The notes below the pieces were generated by a model. That model made no database searches. It worked only from the letters and a program-made list of their open reading frames with translations, and was not told the origin of the DNA. This document shows, one piece after another, positions 1 through 10,146 of a DNA stretch of 64,000 bases. Numbering within the stretch: the stretch's first letter is position 1; the number at the start of each line of letters is the position of its first letter. The position numbers and the translations under genes are program-made. Origin of the DNA: Valencia hispanica (lineage: Eukaryota; Chordata; Actinopteri; Cyprinodontiformes; Valenciidae); assembly GCA_963556495.2 (NCBI GenBank), contig OY747703.1:54441296-54505295 (forward strand), written 5' to 3'.

Positions 1-83
1 CTTTTAAAATATTTTTTGACCATATCTTGCCACAGATTGCTAATAGATTAAGGTTTTTTGCTTTGACTGGGTCAGTCAAATAC

Positions 84-288
84 AGTGTTTTTTAACCCTG
101 CTCCTCAAGGCACACTGCCCTGCATGTTTTAGATGTTTACTTGCTTGAGCACACCTGATTTCAGTTGATGGCTAAATAACAGGCTTTTGCTCAACAGCAA
201 TCGTCTGAATCAGGTGTGTTAAATCAGGGAACATCTAAAACATGCAGGGCAGTGTGTTTTGAGGACCAGGATTAAAAAAAATGGTTTA
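84..288. mobile_element. hAT-like MITE with long inverted ends
   Basis: The two ends are near-perfect inverted copies. The left arm (about 90-142) reads 'aaccctgctcctcaaggca' followed by 'ctgcatgttttagatgtt'. The right arm (about 230-282) is its reverse complement with a few mismatches. No coding capacity lies between them. The outermost bases resemble hAT termini (cagtg), but no clean 8-bp duplication was resolved, so the superfamily is inferred. Confidence 0.7.
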
Positions 289-339
289 ATACATACCAAG
301 TAGTTTGATCAAAACTATTCGATTGTGTTTTTGCTTTTA

Positions 340-1085
340 GGTTTATGGTCTCTGTCCTGATACAAGGTGAACCTTTGCCCCAATCTCCATTCTTAGCTGG
401 TTTTCTTCTGGGATTGTCTGGTATTTAGCTCCACCCCCCTCCTCCATCAACTTTGACCGGCCTCTCTGTTCCTGCTATAGAAACAAATCCTCAGGATTAT
501 CTGCACACCAGCAGGATTTTTTCTGTGCTCATTGTACTTTCCCACTGAACACCATTATGGGTTCTCCCTTTTTTCATCGTATCTGAGTGAAGCACCTTCC
601 TCCACATGTTTGCTGTGTCTCTTACATGGCTTTTAGCAAACTTCAATTTTGATGTCGTCTGGCATTTTTCAACAATGGCTTTCCTCTTGCCACACTTCCA
701 CATAAACCAGATTTGTACAATTTGTACAATTAGTAGTTGACAATTTTTGTCCCACCTTAGCTCTGGATCTCTGGAGCTCCTCCCATGCCTCCCTCTGACT
801 AATTTTCTCATTGCCTGCCCTTTCAATTTAGGTGACAGGCCCTGTTTTTCTAGTGTTGTAGTTGTCCCATAGTCCTTCCATCTTCACATGATGAATTGAA
901 AAGCGCTCTGTGTGATGTTCTAAACTTGGAATATTGTTTTATAACTTAACTCTTTAATCTTCTCCCTGGCCTGTCTGCTGTGTTCGTTAGCATTTCTGAT
1001 TACTACTGTTCTCCGAGGATCCTCTGAAGCCTTCACAGAATTCCTGGATTTATAGGGAGATTAAATTAAACACAGGTGGAGCAGA
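340..1085 (-). mobile_element. Tc1-like transposon remnant, reverse orientation
   Basis: On the minus strand this matches the layout of a fish Tc1 transposase gene read from 3' to 5'. The pieces are a 'gtccctgctgaagaaaag'-like stretch near 465-490, the catalytic-domain region at 497-826 and the paired/HTH upstream region at 830-1080. The 830-1080 part is homologous to the internal part of the Tc1 element at 18923-19937. The terminal repeats are not recognisable, so the copy is truncated. Confidence 0.75.
497..826 (-). pseudogene. Tc1 transposase fragment
   Basis: A minus-strand open frame of 109 codons contains 'KLKFAKSHVRDTANMWRKVL', which aligns with the stretch just before the first catalytic Asp in Tc1 transposases (usual form KFAxxHxxxxxxxWxxVLWSDE). 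Here the WSDE motif is degraded to HSDT. The frame covers about a third of a normal 340-residue transposase and joins no intact frame on either side. It is a dead fragment of the surrounding element. Confidence 0.7.
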
Positions 1086-1231
1086 CCCGGTGCTAGAGGA
1101 ATTTTGTTTCTGGCTTACTTTGGGCGGGGAGGCAGTAAACAGTCTTCTTATTTTACCCCTTAGCATTTTATATCCCGTTGGTGGTTACATACTTTCTGGT
1201 CAAATCTGCCTTTTTTGCAATACCCTTTCTA

Positions 1232-2815
1232 CACTCAACAAAAATATAAACGCAACACCTTTGTTTCTGCTCCCATTTTTCATGAGATAGACTTAAAGAT
1301 CTAAAATTCATTCCAGATACACAATATTACCATTTCTCTCAAACATTGTTCACAAATCAGTCTAAATGTGTGATAGTGAGCACTTCTGCTTTGCTGAGAT
1401 AATCCATCCCACCTCACAGGTGTGCCACATCAAGATGCTGATCTGACATCATGATTAGTGCACAGGTGTACCTTATACTGCCCACAATAAAAGGCCACCC
1501 TGTAATGTGCAGTTTTGTCTCACAGCAAAATGCCACAGATGCCACAAGCATTGAGGGAGCGTGCAATTGGCATGCTGACAGCAGGAATGTCAACCAGATC
1601 TGTTGCTCGTGCATTGAATGTTCATTTCTCCACCATAAGCCGTCTCCAAAGGCGTTTCAGAGAATATGGCAGTACATCCAACCGGCCTTACAACCGCAGA
1701 CCACGTTTAACCACACCAGCCCAGGACCTCCACATCCAGCAGGTTCAGCTCCAAGATCGTCTGAGACCAGCCACTCAGACAGCTGCTGAAACAATTGGTT
1801 TGCATAACCAAACAATTTCTGCACAAACTGTCAGAAACCATCTCAGGGAAGCTCAAATGCATGCTCGTCATCCTCATCGGGGTCTTGACCTGACTCCAGC
1901 TCGTCGCCGTAACAGACTTGAGTAGGCAAATGCTCACATTCGATGGCGTCTGGCACGTTGGAGAGGTGTTCTCTTCACGGATGAATCTCGGTTTACATTG
2001 TTCAGGGCAGATGGCAGACAGCGTGTGTGGCGTCGTGTGGGTGAGCGCTTTGCTGATGTCAATGTTGTGGATCGAGTGGCCCATGGTGGTGGTGGGGTTA
2101 TGGTATGGGCAGGCATCTGTTATGGACGAAGAACACAGGATCCTGAGGCCCATTGTTGTGCCATACATCCATGAACATCACCTCATGTTTCAGCAAGATA
2201 ATGCACGGCCCCATGTTGCAAGGATCTGTACACAATTCTTGGAAGCTGAAAATGTCCCAGTTCTTGCAAGGCCAGCATACTCACCGGACATGTCACCCAT
2301 TTAGCATGTTTGGGATGTGCTTGACCGGCGTATATGACAGCGTGTACCAGTTCCCACTAATATCCAACAACTTCGCACAGCCATTGAAGAGGAGTGGACC
2401 AACATTCCACATGCCACAATTGACAATCTGATAAACTCTATGCGAAGAAGATGTGTTGCACTGCATGAGGCAAATGGTGGTCACACCAGATACTGAGCGG
2501 TTCTGAGTCCCCAGACCCCCAATAAAGCAAAAAACTGCACATTCCAGGGTGGCCTTTTATTGTGGGCAGTATAAGGTACACCTGTGCACTAATCATGATG
2601 TCAGATCAGCATCTTGATGTGGCACACCTGTGAGGTGGGATGGATTATCTCAGGAAAGCAGAAGTGCTCACTATCACACATTTAGACTGATTTGTGAACA
2701 ATGTTTGAGAGAAATGGTAATATTGTGTATCTGGAATGAATTTTAGATCTTTAAGTCCATCTCATGAAAAATGGGAGCAGAAACAAAGGTGTTGCATTTA
2801 TATTTTTGTTGAGTG
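1232..2815 (+). mobile_element. Complete Tc1-like transposon, 1,584 bp
   Basis: Both ends are present and flanked by TA (1230-1231 and 2816-2817), the standard Tc1/mariner target duplication. The terminal inverted repeats are very long, about 285 bp each (1232-1516 and 2530-2815), and nearly identical over their whole length, including the outer 'cactcaacaaaaatataaa'. A single transposase-derived reading frame lies between them and ends just before the right repeat. The high similarity of the two arms suggests a fairly recent insertion. The element is not autonomous because its transposase is broken. Confidence 0.93.
1530..2496 (+). pseudogene. Tc1 transposase, broken in four places
   Basis: Tc1-family transposases cut and paste the element by a DDE nuclease. 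The start is ATG at 1530. The first 131 codons give a paired-like DNA-binding region (ARALNVHFSTISRLQRRFRE). The frame is broken by TAG at 1923-1925, where related copies have Trp. A short internal deletion near 2138 shifts the frame, and an in-frame TAG sits at 2302-2304 with a TGA near 2333. The first catalytic Asp (codon 1980-1982, in FTDES) and the second (2197-2199, in QDNARPHVA) remain. The third catalytic position, Glu of SPIE, is the TAG at 2302, 34 residues after the second Asp, as expected for DD34E. The original stop is TGA at 2494-2496. Confidence 0.9.
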
Positions 2816-2825
2816 TATGTACATA

Positions 2826-3700
<875 letters not shown>

Positions 3701-3794
3701 GATGGTCATTGTTTTTCTCTCCATAGAAGCTACACCTGGTCTGGTATCCTGCTTAGCTGTAATGCCCTGTTGGACGGGAGGCATTTCTGTAACT

Positions 3795-3995
3795 GAGCAT
3801 CTCAAATCAGTTTTTTTGTTCCGTCTGTGTTTCTGCTTTGTCTTTTCAAACCCCCAGGCTGTCCTGGCAGATGGCCGCTCTTACTGAGCCAGGTTCTGGT
3901 TCTGCTGGAGGTTTCCTCCTATTAAAGGGGAGTTTTTCCTTTCCACTGTCGCTACATGCTTGCTCAGCATGAGGGATTGCTGTGCTTGGAGTCTG
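3795..3995 (+). repeat. L2-type non-LTR retrotransposon 3' UTR fragment
   Basis: The stretch around 3850-3975 (ccaggctgtcctggcagatg, then ggagtttttcctttccactg) is the same sequence that appears reverse-complemented at 57170-57300 inside an L2 element. It is therefore a 5'-truncated piece of the same family's 3' untranslated region. No coding sequence remains. Confidence 0.65.
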
Positions 3996-4009
3996 CATCA
4001 ACATACATA

Positions 4010-4242
4010 GCCCTTTTCTAGTCATACTGACTACTAATAGCACTTAACACTGGAGCCACATTCACCCATTTGCACTCACAAACACACACATTCCTACACC
4101 AATACGCGGATCAATAGGCAATTTGGAGTTAAGTGCCTAATACTCAAGGGCACATTGATATGTGATAGGAGGAAGCAGGAATATAACCCACAACCTTAAC
4201 AATTACAAGACAACTACCCTACACACTGAGCCACAGTTGCCT
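4010..4242 (-). repeat. tRNA-derived SINE with L2-like tail, reverse orientation
   Basis: Read on the minus strand it begins with a tRNA-like head (near 4242, 'ggcaactgtggctcagtgtg'). It continues through a B-box-like segment and ends near 4010 in an L2-type tail (cacttt, gtcatgctga forms). Homologous copies occur at 12687-12965 (+), 24000-24252 (-) and about 45835-46015 (-). It is moderately decayed. Confidence 0.65.
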
Positions 4243-4247
4243 CTAAT

Positions 4248-4611
4248 GAATGTACTCCAGTAAAACGATTAGTCCACAAAAAGTCTTACGTCCAAAATAC
4301 TGTACTACATAATCTTCTGCTGAAAACCTTTAGAATATCCTTGGTATGGAGTGTGGACCAAAATGTCACTCAATGTTGCACTTGCCTCTCTTAGACTGAT
4401 GATGTATTATCATCGCACCTGCTTATGTTAGCTTTGCTCTGGTCTTCATTAAAAAAGAGCAAAGCTCTAATATCCATTTTTGAATACAACCGTGTCAAAG
4501 TATCTTCTTTGATACCTCTAAAAGTCCCAGTTAATAGCCCACTGCACAGTCTGCTGATTGTCTTGGGTCAATATATTGCATGGTTGCAACTTAATTTACA
4601 TGGGCATTGAA
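4248..4611. repeat. Unclassified interspersed repeat, copy 1
   Basis: This 364 bp stretch aligns almost end to end with 47588-47864 plus 48872-49099. Shared landmarks include 'aagtcttacgtcc' near the left end, 'ttagctttgctct' in the middle and 'acttaatttaca' with 'gggcattg' at the right end. I see no open frame, terminal inverted repeat, tRNA-like promoter or poly(A) tail, so I cannot assign a class. Confidence 0.6.
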
Positions 4612-4630
4612 ATCTGTCTTGGTCAGGCCC

Positions 4631-4706
4631 GATATCTACCTGCAGGCGGGCCGGGGGGGCCGGGCCCGTCCATTGGCACTGGGCTTCAGGTGAACTCTTT
4701 AATTAA
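4631..4706. other. GC-rich island within AT-rich DNA
   Basis: A run of G and C (4640-4675) stands out sharply from its surroundings. It holds several palindromes: GATATC at 4631, CCTGCAGG at 4639, an interrupted GGCC-n5-GGCC at 4649-4661, GGGCCC at 4662, and TTAATTAA at 4699. It may be the terminus of an unrecognised transposon. No coding sequence is visible. Confidence 0.4.
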
Positions 4707-5789
4707 GCGACTTCTGAATCCAGTTGGTTGCACTGGATTTTATTTAGCAATATCAGATTTGAGAGGGAAGTATATAAATGCATGTGACACTTTTCAAAAT
4801 TTTCTTCTAATATTTTGAAAGCCACATATAATTTTCCTTCACTTAACATTGATGGACTACTTTATGTGTGTGTCTCACAAACATCGCAACACAAAAATGC
4901 AGAGACTCTGTTATGGATTTATGATCAGCAGCAGACACACAGTAGGTTACAGAGGACCTCACAGTGTAATACATTTCAATTCCCCCCAACTCTTAGACAA
5001 AATGGTGTGGAGATCAGAGCAGTGGCACATTAGGAAATAATGTTGTTGAATTTATCTAAGCGATGAATACTTATCATGGTGATTAATCATCTTCTGGAGA
5101 TGAGCATGTATTTGTCTCACGCGGCAACCCCCAGGGTTATCCTCTGTTATTAGACAGAATTTAGATTCCTTTTGGAGGTCACAAAAGCCTTCTGCATTAA
5201 AACCCATTGCCTGAAAATTCATCTTGAAAGACATCAATGCATTCCAATCAGTCTGAATAAAATACACCGCAGTAGTTGAAGTGTCCAAGGATGGGCAAAC
5301 ATTATTATTGAAATTGCATGATTGTTGTTGTAATTTGGGAATCAGTCCCAATTTACTTTGCCAGTTGAGTAACTTGACAGAAATTGCCAGTCGTGACAGT
5401 TTTGAATTAATTTTCACCTAAGCTAAGGAAGGCAATCCACTAGTAATCAACAGAAGGATCTGCAAATGTAGTTTTCTTGAAGGCACTCCAAATTTGTACA
5501 CTCCTTTTTTTCCCCTGCTCTCCAATCCATTATTTGAGTCTGTGACATTTTAATGAGCCATATTCCTCCTCCTCCCACCCATGTTTCTCCCTCATTACCC
5601 CCTCACTCCCCCCTCCACTTAGACTTCCTTCCTAAAACTCTAAATGTTTCTCTAGGGGACTCTTTTCTCCTGTCTCGTCACTCTCTCCATTTCCTTTTCC
5701 TGCATTTCCCTGCCTATATAACAGTTCTAGGAGCAGAGGTTGTATCACAACACCACGTTCCTTTGAGAAAGCCAACATAATGACTTATT
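4707..5789. other. Stretch without recognised gene or repeat
   Basis: The sequence is AT-rich and single-copy by eye. A 121-codon minus-strand frame (5052-5417) has no recognisable motif and no supporting splice sites, so I do not call it a gene. 5555-5720 is pyrimidine-rich. Confidence 0.5.
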
Positions 5790-5870
5790 AATTCAATTCA
5801 ATTCAAAAATACTTTATTGATCTCAGAGGGAAATTAAGTGTTGTTGTAGCTTATACTAAATAATAGAACA
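5790..5870 (-). repeat. Non-LTR retrotransposon 3' tail, reverse orientation
   Basis: The (attca)n-type repeats at 5791-5806 are followed by 'aaaatactttattgatctca' and 'gagggaaattaagtgttg'. This is the reverse complement of a LINE 3' end that ends in a short tandem repeat. A plus-strand copy of the same tail is at 55960-56035. The body of the element is absent. Confidence 0.6.
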
Positions 5871-6059
5871 GAACCAGCCTTCCTTATCAAGTTGTTTATT
5901 ATAAATTCTAACTATTAGTTTTTCATGGTGATAAAAATGTGTGAAAATACTTATGCCATCAGAAATTTTTTTTTTTACATGTTTTTGAGCAATCTGCATG
6001 TGCTGTTAAAAACAAATATTTCCATATACATGGTATAAAAATACATACAACATACAACA

Positions 6060-6405
6060 AATGCTGCACAGTGGTGCAGTTGGTAGCACCTTGCAGCAAG
6101 AAGGCTGGGTTCCAATCCTGAACTGGGGTCTTTCTGCATGGAGTTTGCATGTTCTCCCTGTGCATCTCCCCCCGGCTTCCTCCCACAGTCCAAAAACATG
6201 ACTGCAATTGGTCTCTCTTTAAAGTTGCCCTTAGATATGAGTGTGTGCGTGGATGTGTGTTTGTCCTGTATGTCTTTGTGTTGCCCTGCAGTGGACTGGC
6301 GACCTGTCCAGGGTGTACCCCGCCTCTCGCCCTGTGACTGCTGGAGATAGGCACCAGCGCAACCCTATAGGATGGACGGGTACAGATAATGGATGGGTGG
6401 ACAAC
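6060..6405 (+). repeat. tRNA-derived SINE, GGATGG-tailed family
   Basis: The head (6063-6120) has tRNA-like A and B box character: 'gtggtgcagttggtagcacc' and 'gggttccaatcctg'. The body has the landmarks 'ggagtttgcatgttctccct', 'tcccacagtccaaaaacatg' and 'actggcgacctgtccagggt'. The copy ends in 'ggatgggtgg'. Related copies are at 26231-26398 (-), 45672-45752 (+, tail only), 54372-54705 (+) and 59105-59440 (-). Confidence 0.8.
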
Positions 6406-6559
6406 ATTTTTTAAGTTAGTGTCTGACATTAAATCAGACTTAAGCTTTCCTGTTTTGGTCGATTTGGTTTACCATTTTTCCCCAGTTTCCTTAATGGCAG
6501 AATAATGAAAGAAAAATTGTTATTTATAGATTTTTTTTTTTCTTGCTTTCGTCAAATTC

Positions 6560-7270
6560 AGAAATGTCCATACTTAGTATTTGGCAGGATTGCCTTTAAG
6601 CTTCTTTCCTCATGATGTCATTTCTTTTGCAACGTGCATCAGTCCCTATTATTAAAATCCCCCACAACATAATGCCATCACTCTATGGTCATTTTGGCCC
6701 AAAAATAAAATTTCAGTTTCATCGGACACAGATTATGTCTCTAGAAATTAAAAACATTGTCCCTGAATGCATTTACAAACTTTCAAAATAATGGGTTCTT
6801 TGTCCCAGAGTGTCCTTTCAGGCCATATCAGTGCAAATCTTGTTTCAAAGTGGGTTATGACAGCCTCTTATCAGCATCAGCAAGCATCTTTACAAGGTAT
6901 TTGTCCATGTTCAGGGGTCAGTCACATTTCACACCAAAATATGTTCATCTATTGGACACAGAACCTGTCTACTTCCTGAGCGCTCACGTCTGGACATTTC
7001 CATGCTTTTGACACTCAGATGTGTTTGGTTGAACAGATGGCACCTTCAGGCATCTGGGAATTGTATCCATGGATGAAGCAGACCCGTGGAAATCCAAAAT
7101 TCTCTTTGTGACATCTTGACAACCCCCCCGGTGATATCACACAAGGAAGGGCTGTGTTTGAGGTGTGCTTTAAGAAGTATCCATAGGAGATTTCTCCATT
7201 TAACTCAGATGTTCTGTTTTGATTACAGTAGCTTCCAAAAACCATGGCATCCTTACCTGGGTTTTGTCTT
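6560..7270 (-). mobile_element. Salmonid-type (Sleeping Beauty-like) Tc1 remnant
   Basis: Read in reverse, the order of segments follows a salmonid-type Tc1 element. 'agtatttggcaggattgcct' is near 6575 and 'cccccacaacataatgcc' near 6660. 'atggtcattttggcc' is near 6685 and 'tcatctattggacacagaac' near 6945. A 'ggatgaagcagacc' segment is near 7072, and the region before the transposase start runs to about 7270. Many indels break the coding sequence, and the outer terminal repeats are not evident. Interpretation is from family knowledge. Confidence 0.7.
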
Positions 7271-7299
7271 TATGTTGAAGGTGAAGCTTTCTCACATAT

Positions 7300-7690
7300 A
7301 AACTCTATACTAACTGTTAAACATGGTGGTGGTAGCATTATTGTGATCACCTGTTATGTTGTGGGTGATGCTGGTGCATTGCAGCAAGTGTATGACCATG
7401 AACAATGAAGAGAGAGGACAGCCTCCAAACTCTTCAGCTTCATCTAAAATCAGCAGCTTGCTGTATGGAACTTGGACCAAACCGAGAGTTCTGAAAGAAC
7501 AATGATCCCAAACGCACATAGAAACTGGTTTTAGAATAGACTAATTTGACCAACATTAATCATCTGGTGTGGCTGTAATTTCAACCTAAAATCCTTGAAC
7601 TATGATTGAAAGCTGTGTCTGTGCCAGGAGATCAAAAATGTAAATGAACTCTACAAATTCTGCCAAGAATAGTGTTTATACAAGTAGCCA
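7300..7690 (+). mobile_element. Tc1-like transposase remnant
   Basis: Plus-strand sequence shows eroded transposase landmarks: 'aaacatggtggtggtagca' (the KHGGGS motif) near 7319, 'caatgatcccaaacgcaca' (the NDPKHT motif, which carries the second catalytic Asp) near 7500, and a C-terminal piece near 7655. No open frame spans them. It is a fossil copy. Confidence 0.6.
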
Positions 7691-8511
7691 GACTTTTAAG
7701 CATGTGATCAATGTGCAACCTTGCTAGTTCAACATTAATTGAGCTGTATGGATATTTGAACCTTATTTATGGTATAACTGTATGGATCAAGTACTCTGTA
7801 CGAATTCAAGCTTGTATGTCATGATCATTCTACCCTGGGATAAGAAGATTTTAAATGCATCAATAAAAGCCTAAATATACAAGTGTCATTCCTGCCTTCA
7901 ATGAGCTTATCCAAACATTTGATTAGTACTGCAAGTCTCCTATGGGTTTCTTCTGAGATTTGGTAAACAACTTGTCTCCAGTGTCCCTCCTTTGTCAGTT
8001 TTTATTTTTAGATGAAGCCACTCTTTGCATGCTTTATCACAGAACAGCCAAGTCTAATGTAAACTCTTTTTTTGTCACGACAGAAATAACAAAGAAGCAG
8101 CCGAAAGATGCTGTTGCTTTTGGTTCACATGAACGTGGTTTTGTGTGAGCAGAATTTTCTTTATCTTTTTCTGCATAAGCAAATGTCACACCTCTTTAAT
8201 GCAAGTCCAAACTTCCTGCTGCCTGGAATGAAAAGAGAAATATGAAATTAAAATAACCTCTTAGAGATGATGCATGAGGTCTCCTGCGCTGCAGGATACC
8301 CAACAGCTCTTTCTTGCAGTCTTCTTTTCACCATCTGCTGAACTATCTAATACTGTATGATACTGTCTTTTACTCTGGTTTTACAGTTATGACCAAAGGT
8401 TTTGGTACTTACACTCATTTCATGCTTTGGAAACTTTGCCTTTCCAGTTGTAGCAATGATATATGCATAGGGCCTTAGTAGACTAAAATGTGACTTTATA
8501 ACATCAACCTA
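7691..8511. other. Stretch without recognised gene
   Basis: AT-rich sequence with no reading frame over about 62 codons, no splice-bounded coding similarity and no terminal repeats that I can identify. Confidence 0.4.
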
Positions 8512-10035
8512 TCGGCCACTTTGATATGTACTCCTGTTTAGTTGCTTCTTTACACAAATGCCAAAGCAGCTGATGGGGATGAAATTCACCTAACAATGCA
8601 TGGTTGTGCCAGATAGTACTGAGATAATCTAAGTTCCTAAGAAACTGCTGGGATTTTTTACACCCAATCATCTCTCAGGTTTGCGGGTATGATCCAAAAG
8701 ATGGTTGAAAGGCAACAGAAGCGCAAAGAGCCACTTGTTCCAACAAAGGCATCCTGACTAAAATCTCTGAATGCACAGCACATCGAACTTTGAAACCGAT
8801 GGACGATAGCACCATAATATCATGGGTGATACTCTTGCCAGCTAAAAGGTGGAAACTAAGGCTATAATTCGAACAGGCGCAACAAAATTGGACAACAGCA
8901 AATTGGAAAAGCATTACCTGGTCCGAAGAGTCTCAATTTCAGCTGGGGTCAGAATGTGGTGTACACATGAAAGCATGGATTAATTCTACCTTGCATCAGC
9001 AGCTCAGACTGCTTTTGGTGGTGTCATGGTCAGGGGGATGTTTTCTTGGCACACTTTGAGCCCCTTAGTACTAATTGAGCATACCGCAGCCTGCCAGAGT
9101 ATTGTTGCGGATTATGTCCACCTCTTTATAACCACAGTGTACACATTTTCTGATAACCAGCATAATACAGGTAAAACTCAAAAAATTAGAATATTGTGCT
9201 AAAAGTTATTTTACTTCAGTAATTTAACTAAAAAGGTGAAACTAATATATGATATAGACTCATTACATGAAAAGCAAGATATTTCAAGCCTTTATTTATT
9301 ATAATTTTGATGATTATGGCTTACAGCTAATGAAAACCCCAAATTCAAACTCACAGAAAATTATATATTACATAAAATCAATAAAACGAGGATTTTAAAA
9401 AGAGATATGTCAGACCTCTGACAAGTAGAATCATGCATATGTACTCATTACTTGGTTTGGGCCCCTTTTGCATCAATTACTGCCTCAGTGAGATGTGCCA
9501 TAGATGCCATCAACCTGTGGCACTGCTGAGGTGTTATGGAAGACCAAGAGGCTTCAATAGCAGCCTTCAGCTCTTCTGCATTGTTCCGTCTCATAGATTC
9601 TTTATGGGGTTCAGGTCAGACGAGTTTGATGGCCAATCAAGCTCAGTAATCCCACAGTTATTGAACCAGGTTTTGGTGCTTTTGGCAGTGTGGCCAGGAG
9701 CCAAGTCCTGCTAAAAAAGGTCTGGTCTGCAGAAGGAAGCATGGAGTGCTCCAAAATGTCCTGGTGGATGGCTGCGGTAGTTTCACCTGTACACCATGTC
9801 ACAAAATTCAAATGATCTGAAATGGTTTCTTGAAACTGACATTGAGCTCATATTACTACATTGGCCTCCTCAGTGACAAGAACAGGAGATTTACATTATA
9901 GATGTGCAGTCAATAAATTTGCAGTAATCCTTTCAGGTCAATATTGAGAAAATCTCTGAGGAAAATGTGACACCTTGTTGAAAATATCCAGAAGAAATTT
10001 AAGGCAGTCCTAGAGGCAAAACGAAACCCAACTTG
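8512..10035 (+). mobile_element. Tc1-like transposon interrupted by another element
   Basis: The left part (8512-9165) begins with a degraded 'cggccactttgatatgta' terminus and runs through transposase landmarks. These include 'acctggtccgaagagtctca' (the WSEES first-Asp region) near 8920 and 'ttttcttggcacactttgag' near 9040. The homology resumes at about 9792 and runs through 'ggcctcctcagtgacaagaa' to about 10030. The 9168-9789 block between them is a separate insertion. Reading frames are broken throughout and the right terminus is lost. Confidence 0.75.
9168..9789 (-). mobile_element. Tc1/mariner-like element nested in another Tc1
   Basis: The block is flanked by TA on both sides (9166-9167 and 9790-9791). 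It starts 'caggtaaaactc' and ends with the inverted form 'gtttcacctg'. The interior, read on the minus strand, matches the reverse of a Tc1-type transposase region (for example 'tttggtgcttttggcagtgt' near 9671 and 'aggtgttatggaagaccaag' near 9530). At 622 bp it is an internally deleted copy of a 1.5 kb family. It is younger than its host. Confidence 0.85.
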
Positions 10036-10146
10036 GACCCAAAAAGGGACTCAGGACTCTCTGGAGGGGCTATGTTTCCCAGCTGGCTTGGGATATCCCA
10101 GAGGAGCTGGCCCAAGTGGCTGGGGAGATGGAAGTCTGCTCCTGTT
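10035..10146 (+). repeat. Non-LTR retroposon fragment
   Basis: 'gggactcaggactctctgga' and 'cccagctggcttgggatatc' belong to a fish retroposon region that also occurs in reverse at 11627-11770. Only a short 5'-truncated piece is present and the terminal tandem tail is missing. Confidence 0.45.

Noticed and set aside
1707..2168. 153-codon minus-strand frame
   Set aside because: Antisense shadow of the Tc1 transposase.
6063..6125. tRNA gene
   Set aside because: A- and B-box-like text is present, but the sequence is the head of a SINE and does not fold into a complete cloverleaf with anticodon stem. The same applies to the other SINE heads.
5959..6429. 156-codon minus-strand frame
   Set aside because: It lies across the SINE at 6060-6405. 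SINEs of this family often leave long open antisense frames by chance.
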